Assembly: GCA_031554275.1 (NCBI GenBank)
Contig: JAVBKB010000070.1
Location: 1-9,470 of the forward strand
From: JAVBKB01 sp031554275
Lineage (GTDB): Bacteria; Bacillota; Bacilli; JARBTR01
Length of the DNA stretch: 9,470 bases
Reading direction: 5' to 3'
The first letter of the stretch is position 1. The number at the start of each line of letters is the position of its first letter. The position numbers and the translations under genes are program-made. A model generated the notes under the pieces. That model was given only the letters and a program-made list of their open reading frames with translations. It searched no databases and had not been told where the DNA came from. Shown here piece by piece: positions 1-6,629 of this stretch.

Positions 1-61
1 GCCATGATAAACCTCGTTCTGATTAGTGTTTGTAACTTAATCATTCACGATTTGTCATGGC
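1..61. repeat. Long imperfect inverted repeat (hairpin)
   Basis: The arms GCCATGATAAA (1-11) and TTTGTCATGGC (51-61) pair with one G:T or mismatch, and an inner TGATTA/TAATCA stem (about 20-25 and 38-43) closes a 12-nt loop, so the two arms of about 25 nt pair along most of their length. There is no T-run after the right arm, so this is not a typical intrinsic terminator on +. It could be a stable RNA end, a cruciform or a MITE-like remnant. The window edge cuts the left side, so its full length is unknown. Confidence 0.55.
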
Positions 62-80
62 TCTATCCGTTGCATTTTAT
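52..80 (+). promoter_or_regulatory. Weak candidate promoter upstream of the SPL-type gene
   Basis: TTGTCA (52-57, 5/6 to the -35 consensus), then a 17-nt spacer and TTTTAT (75-80, 4/6 to the -10). It is the best sigma-A-like pair seen upstream of the radical SAM gene at 322, but it would give a 5' leader of about 235 nt and its -35 overlaps the right arm of the hairpin at 1-61. This is a suggestion only. Confidence 0.25.
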
Positions 81-167
81 TTTACAATGAAGCTTTGGAT
101 TTTTTTAAACTCGTAGAGAAAAAACCGGGCAAATGTTTGGACACTTTTTTAACAAAGCGAGTTGGAG

Positions 168-249
168 ATCTACCGCAAATTATCCCCAATTTTAAATGGA
201 AATCAAAACGGATAATCTACAAATTATTCTCGATTTCAAAATGGAAATC
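168..249. repeat. Two degenerate direct repeats, possibly IS-end remnant
   Basis: Copy 1 (168-204) and copy 2 (215-249) share ATCTAC, then AAATTAT, then a common tail of the form ATTTYAAATGGAAATC with few differences. The tails are exactly 45 nt apart. Repeated short motifs of this kind are known at the ends of IS21-family elements, but I see no transposase beside them, so that origin is only inference. A TTG-started 62-codon reading frame spans this stretch (95-283); it has no RBS and looks like a by-product of the repeats. Confidence 0.45.
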
Positions 250-321
250 CTCAATGAAAACAAATTCTGTTTGTACTAATTAACACCTACCAAAAAACAC
301 CATGAATAGAGGATTAGATAT

Positions 322-1185
322 ATGCCTAAATATCATGAAATAATTTGCGAGAAAGCACTTCACCCGCTGAAAAGAAAGATCCCGTACGGAATCGACCTGA
401 ATATTTATCGTGGTTGTGAGCATGGATGCAAATACTGCTATGCTATCGGTTCACATGCTTATCTTAATAATGATAATTTCTTTGGTGATATATTTGTCAA
501 AACAAATGTTATCGAACAACTAGAAAAGGAACTATCAGACCCAAATTGGCAACGCGAGGTGATTAATATCGGTGGTGTGACAGATAGCTATCAACCTGCC
601 GAAGCGAAATACCAGTTGATGCCTCAAGTGTTGAAGCTTTTGATTAAGTACAAAACACCTGCGATCATTTCAACAAAATCCACATTAATACTACGCGATT
701 TCGATCTAATTGACGAGTTATCTAGAATCACTTATATCAATGTTGCAGCAACAATTACAACTATGGATGAGCAGATACGCAGTCTCATAGAACCTAATGG
801 CGCACCATCACTCGAACGATTTGAAATGCTGAAAACATTTCGAAAGACGAATGCCTCTATCGGGCTACATGTAATGCCGATTATTCCCTATATCACAGAT
901 ACCTTGGAAAATTTCCAGCAAATTTGTAGTAATGCACATGATGCGAATGTTCACTACATGTTACCGGGCACTCTGTACCTTCGGGGACATACTCGGAAAG
1001 TATTCTTTGACTTTATCAGAGAAACCTTTCCGCAACACTATGATGCATTATGCAACCTCTACCTCACTGGTGGTGCAGACAAAGCTTACAAAACCAAACT
1101 CTATCAAATGGTGAATCAATTACGAGATCAATATGGAATCTCTAGTAGCTATATGAAGCCGATGAAAGAGAAAATGCATCAGTGA
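322..1185 (+). CDS. SPL-type radical SAM protein (COG1533)
   Basis: This 287-aa protein belongs to the radical SAM group annotated as SPL or Rv2578c-like, distantly related to spore photoproduct lyase. What shows it: the CX3CX2C cluster motif near the N-terminus, Cys32, Cys36 and Cys39 in RGCEHGCKYCYA, which would bind a [4Fe-4S] cluster and SAM. The following NIGGVTDSYQPAE (about 82-94) and IISTKS (about 115-120) are typical of this group. The length is about normal. The start at 322 is supported by AGAGGA about 10 nt upstream. It is a cytosolic enzyme with no signal peptide. It is not spore photoproduct lyase itself: that enzyme is longer and acts with a conserved C-terminal Cys, which I cannot place here. 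The substrate is unknown. It stands alone and converges on the ytzC-like gene across a terminator hairpin. Confidence 0.85.
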   Translation: MPKYHEIICEKALHPLKRKIPYGIDLNIYRGCEHGCKYCYAIGSHAYLNNDNFFGDIFVKTNVIEQLEKELSDPNWQREVINIGGVTDSYQPAEAKYQLMPQVLKLLIKYKTPAIISTKSTLILRDFDLIDELSRITYINVAATITTMDEQIRSLIEPNGAPSLERFEMLKTFRKTNASIGLHVMPIIPYITDTLENFQQICSNAHDANVHYMLPGTLYLRGHTRKVFFDFIRETFPQHYDALCNLYLTGGADKAYKTKLYQMVNQLRDQYGISSSYMKPMKEKMHQ

Positions 1186-1192
1186 AAAGAAA

Positions 1193-1247
1193 GTGATGAG
1201 ACAGACGGACACCAAATGAACTGAACTTGTGACCGTTGTCTCACCAC
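1193..1247 (-). terminator. Intrinsic terminator between convergent genes
   Basis: The arms GTGATGAGACAGACGG (1193-1208) and CCGTTGTCTCACCAC (1233-1247) pair over about 15 bp with one mismatch and one bulge, leaving a 24-nt loop. Read on - the stem is followed by TTTCTTTTC (revcomp of 1184-1192), so it best ends transcription of the ytzC-like gene. On + there is no T-run, so for the SPL gene it would act only as a stable 3' end. The GAGACA/TGTCTC core resembles stem-loops I recall between genes of related Firmicutes. Confidence 0.6.
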
Positions 1248-1314
1248 TGATATAGTAAATAGAATTAGAAGCGCAAGCAAGTCTTGCCGATCAACAAACT
1301 CTGTCAGGAAACAC

Positions 1315-1590
1315 CTACATCTCTCCCATTGGTCTATGAGTAATCATATTGTGCTGCATTTCCTCCAGCCGCATTCGCATTCTTCTTAAATCTTCTCTTT
1401 GCTGATCATTTGCGCTATTATGTATTGCTGATAACTCATGGTGAATCAGCTCCATTTGTTGTAAAGCGGCCGTGAATTCATTATCATTTGCATGTTCTTG
1501 TTTAGAAAAAGTTTGATACTGCTCATCAGCGTAACCGATCACCTCTTCGCACTTTTCAAGAAATTCTTCCATTGCTTTTCTTGTGGTCAT
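1315..1590 (-). CDS. ytzC: YtzC-like DUF2524 small protein
   Basis: A small, highly charged, helical protein of about 91 aa with no Cys pairs, signal peptide or membrane segment apart from a single internal Cys near residue 14. It matches my memory of Bacillus YtzC (DUF2524): an N-terminal TTRKAMEEFLEKCEEVI, a central QEHANDNEF, and a C-terminal NDQQREDLRRMRMRLEEMQ, probably a helical hairpin or coiled coil. The function of the family is unknown. A longer frame opens 6 nt upstream at 1596, but the AAAGGAG box ends 1-2 nt before that ATG and 8 nt before the ATG at 1590, so 1590 is preferred and gives the family's usual MTTR start. It lies near a ytqA-like gene, as I recall it does in B. subtilis, which supports the call. 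Confidence 0.8.
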   Translation of the reverse strand: MTTRKAMEEFLEKCEEVIGYADEQYQTFSKQEHANDNEFTAALQQMELIHHELSAIHNSANDQQREDLRRMRMRLEEMQHNMITHRPMGEM

Positions 1591-1742
1591 AATCATACTC
1601 CTTTATCATAATTACTATCTCAAAAATCAATTCATACTATCCATAGTTTAGCTTTTTCCGATCATTTCATACAGAATTCGATGAACTGAATATCAGCTCG
1701 AGCTGTTGTGGGATTGGTAACGATCAAAAATAATCATACTTA

Positions 1743-1751
1743 TGCTAAAAT
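1743..1751 (+). promoter_or_regulatory. Extended -10 promoter for the NIF3-like gene
   Basis: TGCTAAAAT (TGn plus a TATAAT-like hexamer, 5/6) lies about 37 nt before the ATG at 1788. No good -35 is found at 17 nt, which fits an extended -10 promoter. It would serve the NIF3-like gene and probably ytqA behind it. Confidence 0.45.
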
Positions 1752-1787
1752 GAATCAATACTGTTTATTTAAAAAGAGGGATCCCAC

Positions 1788-2600
1788 ATGAAAATCGCAA
1801 CAGGAAAAGATCTAAACCCATTTTTCGAACAAATCGCACCTCGAAAACTTGCCCTAGAGGGTGATAATGTCGGCTGGCAAATTGGAAATCCAGATCGCCC
1901 AATTGACAAAATTCTGGTGGCACTTGATGTTACAACGGCAGTAGTGGATGAAGCAATAGCGCTAGGTGCTAACCTGATTTACGCACATCACGCACTACTC
2001 TATCGCCCCATGAAACAAATTGTCACAAGCAACTTACAAGGGCGAATCGTTGAAAAGCTTATTGAAAGCAGAATCGGGCTATTTGTAGCGCATACCAATT
2101 TAGACATTGCAGATGAGGGTGTCAATGATATGCTGGCTGAGGCATTGCAATTAGAAAAAGTAAAACCCTTAGATATAAGCTATGTCGATGAATCATCTGG
2201 AAAACAATATGGTATTGGCAAAATCGGTTATTTGCCCGAGGTTATCAACTTAGAAGAACTCGTTCAACTTGTGAAAAGCAATTACAAAGTGAAGACAGTC
2301 CGTGCTATTGGACAGCTTGATCAACAAATCCGCAAAGTTGCCGTCGTTGGTGGCAGTGGTGAATCTTATATTGCGAAAGCCAAATTCTATGGTGCTGATT
2401 GCTTGATTTCAGGTGACATCTCTTACCACTATGCTGTAGATGCAATGCAAGAAGGTTTTTCTATCATTGATGCAGGGCACAATATAGAAAAAATCATGAA
2501 GAAAAGTGTTGCTGCTCGATTACAACAATTGATCAAAGGTAAATTTGATATAGAAATACTTGAATCTAAAGTAAATACTGATCCTTATCAATATTTGTGA
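1788..2600 (+). CDS. NIF3-like (DUF34) dinuclear metal-centre protein
   Basis: A 270-aa member of the NIF3/DUF34 (YbgI/YqfO) family, which forms hexameric rings with a two-metal site in each subunit; the biological reaction is still poorly defined. The metal ligands are visible: the His67-His68 pair in AHHALLYRP, Asp106 in AHTNLD, and His231 and Glu234 in AGHNIEK. LEGDNVGWQIG at 23-33 is the usual family opening. It is the short form: it lacks the inserted PII-like domain that makes Bacillus YqfO about 370 aa, so it may be a paralogue of a yqfO elsewhere in the genome. AGAGGG 7 nt before the ATG is the RBS. No terminator separates it from ytqA 120 nt downstream, so the two are probably cotranscribed. 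Confidence 0.9.
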   Translation: MKIATGKDLNPFFEQIAPRKLALEGDNVGWQIGNPDRPIDKILVALDVTTAVVDEAIALGANLIYAHHALLYRPMKQIVTSNLQGRIVEKLIESRIGLFVAHTNLDIADEGVNDMLAEALQLEKVKPLDISYVDESSGKQYGIGKIGYLPEVINLEELVQLVKSNYKVKTVRAIGQLDQQIRKVAVVGGSGESYIAKAKFYGADCLISGDISYHYAVDAMQEGFSIIDAGHNIEKIMKKSVAARLQQLIKGKFDIEILESKVNTDPYQYL

Positions 2601-2607
2601 TGAACAT

Positions 2608-2706
2608 TTGATAATTGAACGGAAGCGAATTTCCGGTAAGGTAATTGGATTTCCAACAGGCAATTTTGATAGTATATCTCAAGCAACTGATTTAAGTCTG
2701 GAATAA
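2608..2706 (+). pseudogene. Possible riboflavin kinase-like gene fragment
   Basis: A 32-codon open stretch between the NIF3-like gene and ytqA reads RISGKVIGFPTGNFD. The GFPT-x-N core recalls the GFPTAN signature of riboflavin kinase (RibF/RibR), where a G-x-V-x strand also precedes it, but here the usual glycine-rich linker between the two is missing. The frame would open on TTG at 2608 with no RBS. It is therefore at best a remnant and could be chance. Confidence 0.2.
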
Positions 2707-2720
2707 ACCGAGGAAGTTTT

Positions 2721-3671
2721 ATGACAAATGCGCTAGAAAAACGATACAAAACGCTTAATAATTATTTGCGAGAATCCTTTGGTGAAAAGGTTTTCAAAGT
2801 CTCCCTTGATGGTGGTTTCGACTGCCCAAATCGAGATGGAACGGTGGCTCATGGAGGCTGTACCTTCTGTAGTGTTGCTGGTTCAGGCGACTTCGCTGGT
2901 CGACGTACAGATACAATTACCCAGCAGTTTGCTGAAATAAAGACGCGTATGCACCAGAAATGGAAAGCCGGTAAGTATATTGCTTATTTCCAAGCATTCA
3001 CAAATACTCATGCGCCAGTAGCAGAATTACGAGAAAAGTATGAGCAGGCGCTTGCCGAAGAGAATGTTGTTGGTCTCTCAATTGCAACTCGACCAGACTG
3101 CCTTCCTGATGATGTAATCGAGTATTTGGCAGAATTAAATCATCGTACTCACTTGTGGGTGGAGCTTGGATTGCAAACCATCCATGAGAAAACTGCCAAA
3201 GTAATTAACAGAGCGCATAGCTATGATAATTACTTAGAAGGTGTCGATAAACTACGTGCCCATGGAATTCGTGTTTGCAGTCATATCATCAATGGGCTAC
3301 CTGGCGAAACAAAAGAAATGATGATGGAAACAGCACAAGCAGTCGCAAAGATGGATGTTCAAGGAATCAAGATTCATTTATTACATTTGTTAAAAGGCAC
3401 CCCGATGGTATGGCAGTTTGAACGTGGACAATTACAACTGCTAGCCAAGGATGAGTATGTTTCACTCGTTTGTGATCAAATCGAATTACTGCCACCAGAA
3501 ATGATTATTCATCGAATCACTGGTGATGGTCCTCCAGATTTATTGATCGGACCTATGTGGAGTTTGAAGAAATGGGAAGTGCTCAACGCTATTGATGCTG
3601 AACTAGCTGCGCGAAATAGTTGTCAAGGAAAATTGTGGAACAGCCCAAAAAACAACGCTATATTGCCCTAA
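2721..3671 (+). CDS. ytqA: YtqA/YhcC-type radical SAM protein (TIGR01212)
   Basis: A 316-aa radical SAM protein of the TIGR01212 family (B. subtilis YtqA, E. coli YhcC). The cluster cysteines are in the family's own spacing, Cys35 in FDCPNRDGT and Cys47 and Cys50 in GGCTFCS. AYFQAFTNTHAP (about 88-99), SIATRPDCLPDDV (about 120-132) and WVELGLQT (about 146-153) are conserved blocks, followed by RITGDGPPDLLIGPMW near the C-terminus. It is cytosolic; the substrate is not established. GAGGAAG lies 4-5 nt before the ATG, and the gene probably shares a transcript with the NIF3-like gene. Two things are odd. The methyltransferase YtqB that I recall after YtqA in Bacillus is absent. The last ten residues (NSPKNNAILP) are encoded by a terminator hairpin, so the C-terminus may have been rebuilt by a rearrangement. 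Confidence 0.9.
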   Translation: MTNALEKRYKTLNNYLRESFGEKVFKVSLDGGFDCPNRDGTVAHGGCTFCSVAGSGDFAGRRTDTITQQFAEIKTRMHQKWKAGKYIAYFQAFTNTHAPVAELREKYEQALAEENVVGLSIATRPDCLPDDVIEYLAELNHRTHLWVELGLQTIHEKTAKVINRAHSYDNYLEGVDKLRAHGIRVCSHIINGLPGETKEMMMETAQAVAKMDVQGIKIHLLHLLKGTPMVWQFERGQLQLLAKDEYVSLVCDQIELLPPEMIIHRITGDGPPDLLIGPMWSLKKWEVLNAIDAELAARNSCQGKLWNSPKNNAILP

Positions 3672-3695
3672 AATGGCAGTATAGCGTTATTTGTG
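3647..3695. terminator. Bidirectional terminator overlapping the end of ytqA
   Basis: The arms AACGCTATATTGCC (3654-3667) and GGCAGTATAGCGTT (3675-3688) pair over 14 bp with a single G:T, enclosing a 7-nt loop that holds the ytqA stop codon. On - the stem is followed by G and six T (revcomp of the A-run 3647-3652), so it is a strong terminator for the Imm51 gene. On + it is followed only by ATTTGTG, which is weaker but still placed to end the NIF3-ytqA transcript. Confidence 0.85.
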
Positions 3696-3789
3696 TGGTT
3701 CTGGCCACTAAAGTGGAAGAGAAAATCAAGCAAGTGACCTTTTGTTCCAGCCTCGCATCACGAACAAAACCTCAAAACGAGGTTCATTT

Positions 3790-3849
3790 AAGCTGCTCAC
3801 AAAGTCACTGGGATTAGTCAAGCTACTCACAAAGTCACTAGGATTAATC
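3790..3849. repeat. Two tandem 30-bp direct repeats at the 3' end of Imm51
   Basis: Copy 1 (3790-3819) and copy 2 (3820-3849) match at 27 of 30 positions; all three differences are G in copy 1 against A in copy 2. AAGCT follows again at 3850-3854. Copy 2 contains the Imm51 stop codon and final Asp codon (TTAATC on +) and copy 1 the matching TTAGTC, so the duplication copied the very end of the gene and about 25 nt of its 3' flank. Confidence 0.9.
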
Positions 3850-4191
3850 AAGCTCCGCTCGAGAGAATAGGTCGCTCATTAACGCATCATCGTTACACAT
3901 GGCACGGAATGCCAATGCGAATTTCAGGAGTGCTTCGGCATTTTTTGAATAAGCACAGAACATGCCCGCCTCTGGGTCAAGCCCAACATCGGATTTCAGC
4001 TCAGGCATCTTTTCATCCAAAAACACAGTCGCAAGAGAACCCCAGTCGTAACCGCCTCCTTCAAAGCCCTCTTCTTCACGCGCCAAAAATATTTCGTCTT
4101 TGAATCCGCCTGCGTTAAGGCATAGAGAACAGGACTCCTCATGCTCCACCCAAAAGAAGGGTTTCAATTGATTCTTAATTTCGTCCGTCAT
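3844..4191 (-). CDS. Imm51 family immunity protein
   Basis: A 115-aa acidic cytosolic protein that I recognise as Imm51 (PF15595), a family inferred from genome context to neutralise toxins of polymorphic or contact-dependent systems. The signature blocks are FFWVEHEESCSLCL near residues 12-25, the glycine-rich GFEGGGYDWGSLATVFL at 42-58, and LDPEAGMFCAYS at 71-82. The length is normal for the family. AAGGAG 8 nt before the ATG is the RBS. A mediocre promoter, TTTACC and TATTTT with a 17-nt spacer (4246 to 4218 on -), lies just upstream. No toxin is encoded beside it, so it is an orphan, possibly defending against neighbouring strains. Transcription would stop at the hairpin at 3654-3688. Confidence 0.8.
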   Translation of the reverse strand: MTDEIKNQLKPFFWVEHEESCSLCLNAGGFKDEIFLAREEEGFEGGGYDWGSLATVFLDEKMPELKSDVGLDPEAGMFCAYSKNAEALLKFALAFRAMCNDDALMSDLFSRAELD

Positions 4192-4296
4192 TGTAAAGTC
4201 TCCTTATTGTTGATATAAAAATATTTTACAACGGTACTTGGGTAAATACTATAATAATAAAGACAATTTTCATCTTTTTTTAAGTTTATTTTATTA

Positions 4297-4479
4297 TTAA
4301 AATGCTAGAAACGGTTCGACTCTGAATGCAAAGTATTTACCATTTTCGAGGAAAAAGGATCGGCACCAAATCCCGATGATGTTGCCAAAAGCTATCAGAA
4401 AGCTTGTGATGCCAATAAATAATTTCGCGCTGAATGTAGCGAAGATGCTTAAACAATTGCATGTTAAAAATGATATCAA
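4297..4479 (-). CDS. Doubtful small membrane protein
   Basis: A 60-codon frame beginning 9 nt after the stop of the 214-aa gene and reading the same way. It is strongly hydrophobic, with one long membrane segment around residues 10-41 (KLFIGITSFLIAFGNIIGI is the core) and a short polar tail with FFLENGKYFAFRVEPF. I do not recognise it. The only start in position is TTG, and there is no proper RBS, since GATAGGG touches the start codon. It may be a translated small membrane protein of the same operon, the remnant of a longer one, or non-coding. Confidence 0.25.
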   Translation of the reverse strand: MISFLTCNCLSIFATFSAKLFIGITSFLIAFGNIIGIWCRSFFLENGKYFAFRVEPFLAF

Positions 4480-4488
4480 CCCTATCGC

Positions 4489-5133
4489 CTATTGAACGGT
4501 CTCAATGCTCCATTTCTCCAGAATATCGGTGACTGCTTTTTCAATATCTGGTTTTATCCATTCTGTTACGGTGTTTACACAATTGATTTGCAAGATATCA
4601 TCCAAATCATCATCTTTTTCTCGTAACACAGCAATTTCAAAACCCTTGCCGGAAATCCAATCTACATGTAATAGTACCGAATTTGGATAACTCACGCGTA
4701 ATAATTGTTTCTGAATTGGATAATCAAGCGCAAATTCATCGTCATTAATAAACCGCACAATTCCACCTTTATAATCAATGTTTGGCAAGAAATTCTCAGT
4801 GTGGTATTTCGGAAAGCTCCATTTCAACTCCATTTGTGGCAAAGTCTCATCTTGTTCTCCGAGCCAGCTCAATAGGTTCTTGATAAATCCAGGCGTGATT
4901 GCACCTTCTTCACGAAATGGAAGTGAGTAATGCCCATGTTGTAATGTTTCACTTTTCTCTACGAAGATGCTCGGTTCATTTTGACCAAGGACAAAATGAA
5001 GGATAATTCTGCGATCTTGAGAAACCATAGTTAAAATCGGTTCCCCACAGTAATCACCGTCTTCAGCCACAAACCAATAATAGATGCGATCCTGATATAT
5101 AAATTCACGTTTATTTTTTCTACTGATACTCAT
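4489..5133 (-). CDS. Unrecognised 214-aa cytosolic protein, immunity-like context
   Basis: I do not recognise the family with certainty. The protein has no signal peptide, no membrane segment and only two Cys. The N-terminal half looks like beta strands (REFIYQDRIYYWFV, LTMVSQDRRIILHFVLG), and the C-terminal half has VLLHVDWISGKGFEIAVL and a helical WIKPDIEKAVTDILEKW tail. The layout recalls small hypothetical proteins often found among immunity genes; that is inference. An ATG at 5148 opens the frame, but GGAGG (about 5140-5145 on -) lies between it and the ATG at 5133, so 5133 is the likely start. A consensus TATAAT sits at 5157-5152 on -, so the leader is very short. It lies upstream of the doubtful membrane ORF and of Imm51. 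Confidence 0.7.
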   Translation of the reverse strand: MSISRKNKREFIYQDRIYYWFVAEDGDYCGEPILTMVSQDRRIILHFVLGQNEPSIFVEKSETLQHGHYSLPFREEGAITPGFIKNLLSWLGEQDETLPQMELKWSFPKYHTENFLPNIDYKGGIVRFINDDEFALDYPIQKQLLRVSYPNSVLLHVDWISGKGFEIAVLREKDDDLDDILQINCVNTVTEWIKPDIEKAVTDILEKWSIETVQ

Positions 5134-5151
5134 GATGCTCCTCCGCATGTA

Positions 5152-5172
5152 ATTATACTACCTTTTCAGGTA
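5152..5172 (-). promoter_or_regulatory. -10 box with adjacent inverted repeat
   Basis: A perfect TATAAT (5157-5152 on -) is followed closely by the start of the 214-aa gene. Directly upstream, TACCT-GAAA-AGGTA (5172-5159 on -) is an exact 5-bp inverted repeat spaced by 4 nt. No convincing -35 is present at 17 nt; TTGTAT lies at 14 nt. The position between the -35 and -10 regions fits an operator for a repressor or a MerR-like activator, but the repeat is short and may be chance. Confidence 0.45.
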
Positions 5173-5332
5173 TACAATTTCGAGCTAGCAATTTGCAAAC
5201 ATTCATTTATGTATGGGGTTGTTTTCATTTTTAAAAATTGTTTAGTACCTCATCAATTTTTCACAATGGCTCTATGAAATATTTTCATATTGTACGGGAC
5301 CTTCATTTTTTCTCTGTCAGCAACTCGTCTGG

Positions 5333-5770
5333 TTATTTGAGTTTCTCTGCCAACTCCAAAATAATTCCCTCGGGACCACGGACATAGCATAACTTATAAC
5401 TTTCTTCATATTGCTGTATTTCACTAAAGATTTCTGTGCCCTTCTTTTTCAATTTTGCAACAATTGCTTCAATATCTTCAACAGCAAAGCAAATATGTCG
5501 GATACCAAGCGTATTTGCAAAGGGTTGCTGAATATCCGTTTCATCTAACGGGGAAAAATATTTGACGAGCTCTATCCATACCTTGCCATCTGGCATCCCG
5601 AGCCCTACACATCCCGTTCTAACATCCTTAAGACCAACTATTTTGTCCAACTGCTCTCCATCCAGTTGCCATTCTGCTTGTACTACAAGTCCCAAATCAA
5701 GAAAAAAAGCCTTAGCCTCAGAAAGATTATTTACGTTGATACTCACATGATCTATTCTATTGATTTTCAT
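5333..5770 (-). CDS. VOC family protein (glyoxalase/dioxygenase fold)
   Basis: A 145-aa member of the vicinal oxygen chelate superfamily, one full two-module subunit. Module 1 starts INRIDHVSINVNNLSEAKAF and module 2 GIRHICFAVEDIEAIVAKL. The four metal-ligand positions of glyoxalase I-type enzymes are present: His8, Glu67 (WIEL), His92 (RHICF) and Glu139 (ILEL), so it is probably an active metalloenzyme. It could be a glyoxalase, a methylmalonyl-CoA epimerase-like enzyme or a thiol-transferring resistance protein; the substrate cannot be read from the sequence. The RBS AGGAGG lies 8 nt before the ATG. It is probably a single-gene unit: 162 nt from the gene upstream and about 200 nt from the one downstream. 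Confidence 0.85.
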   Translation of the reverse strand: MKINRIDHVSINVNNLSEAKAFFLDLGLVVQAEWQLDGEQLDKIVGLKDVRTGCVGLGMPDGKVWIELVKYFSPLDETDIQQPFANTLGIRHICFAVEDIEAIVAKLKKKGTEIFSEIQQYEESYKLCYVRGPEGIILELAEKLK

Positions 5771-5933
5771 ATCTCATACCTCCTGAGAATACTTTAATAA
5801 ATCGCAAAACCTTGTCCATCCTGTATAACATCTAGAATACCTGTTAGTTGAATTTATTCACAGCCATAAAAGCAGCTATGCTCCTTAATCTGCTCCAATT
5901 CTGATATTAAGCTACGGAATGCACCTCACTAAG

Positions 5934-6629
5934 CTAGTCTATTTTGATTATCCAATCAGCTTCCGTTAGAGAAATGCCCTTTCTTTTTTTGGGAGGTAAC
6001 GTCCAATTTGTAAATAAGATTGGATTTTCACCAGCTTCATCTTTTTCAACTAATTCAATTGTAGGAAGTTCCTTCTCAGTAAAATCGCCGATCTTATAAA
6101 CCTCTGAAATATTTTCAGTAGGTACCCATTCTAGAAGTTCGCAAAGGTTTAGTATGTTAATAATCTCTTTCTTTGTTAAGCGATCTAAGTCTTTTTGCTG
6201 TAAATGTCGTGATAAAAATCTCATCACATTGTCAAATTGTCCAAAATAATGTTGATCCCAATCCCCAGTTTTATTGTTGTTTTCAATAATTTGTTTTGTC
6301 AGATGGAAATGTACTAACCCTCCCATACTGTCTTTATCCATATATTTACTTTTGAAAGGTTCTGTTATCCGATATAAGTTAAAAACTATTGTATCAGCAT
6401 CAAATGCCTGCATTTCAACTTCGTTTGCAAACTTAATGACCTCTTCTTGATTACAAGTGTAAACAAATCCATTGGCAGTTTCCAAAATATAAAAAGGAAA
6501 GCAGTCAAAAGCTAGCTCTACTAGGCGACAATTCTTCTTATTTGGGTGAACTGAAAAATAGTTTTCTGCCTCTTTTTTAGTCAGAAATATTCCCTCAATA
6601 AATTGTTTATTTTCAAGTATTGATATCAT
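5934..6629 (-). CDS. Unrecognised 231-aa protein, possible immunity protein
   Basis: No family recognised. Cytosolic, acidic, with no signal peptide or membrane helices. Visible blocks: an N-terminal FLTKKEAENYF, LVELAFDCFPFYILETANGF (about residues 35-54), KYMDKDSMGGLVHFHLT, and a C-terminal GISLTEADWIIKID. The frame stays open up to 6746, but those 39 extra codons are the tail of the decayed gene upstream read in another phase. The ATG at 6629 has AGAGGAGAGG just before it and is the credible start. The start lies 17 nt inside the end of the decayed gene (stop at 6613-6615), an arrangement typical of translational coupling, so the two were probably one operon. Its intact state beside a dead partner suggests it is still selected, or only recently orphaned. 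Confidence 0.7.
   Translation of the reverse strand: MISILENKQFIEGIFLTKKEAENYFSVHPNKKNCRLVELAFDCFPFYILETANGFVYTCNQEEVIKFANEVEMQAFDADTIVFNLYRITEPFKSKYMDKDSMGGLVHFHLTKQIIENNNKTGDWDQHYFGQFDNVMRFLSRHLQQKDLDRLTKKEIINILNLCELLEWVPTENISEVYKIGDFTEKELPTIELVEKDEAGENPILFTNWTLPPKKRKGISLTEADWIIKID

Noticed and set aside
95..283. TTG-started 62-codon frame on +
   Set aside because: No RBS, odd composition, and it runs across the two direct repeats; better explained as repeat sequence than as a gene.
932..1114. 60-codon frame inside the SPL-type gene on +
   Set aside because: Fully contained in a well-supported gene in another phase; Met/Cys-rich low-complexity translation.
3741..3783. Small CCTC-AAAAC-GAGG hairpin and TTTGTTC/GAACAAA pair
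   Set aside because: Short stems with no T-run, and the strong terminator at 3654-3688 already serves this interval.
3620..3817. 65-codon frame overlapping the end of ytqA on +
   Set aside because: Covers the terminator hairpin and a tandem repeat, with no RBS or family resemblance.
3909..4103. 64-codon frame opposite Imm51 on +
   Set aside because: Antisense shadow of a recognised gene.
4505..4690. 61-codon frame opposite the 214-aa gene on +
   Set aside because: Antisense shadow; Ser/Thr-rich translation without signal.
5275..5289. ATGAAA-N3-TTTCAT inverted repeat downstream of the VOC gene
   Set aside because: AT-rich, no T-run after it on either strand; too weak to call a terminator.
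5562..5750. 62-codon frame opposite the VOC gene on +
   Set aside because: Antisense shadow of a gene with complete metal ligands.
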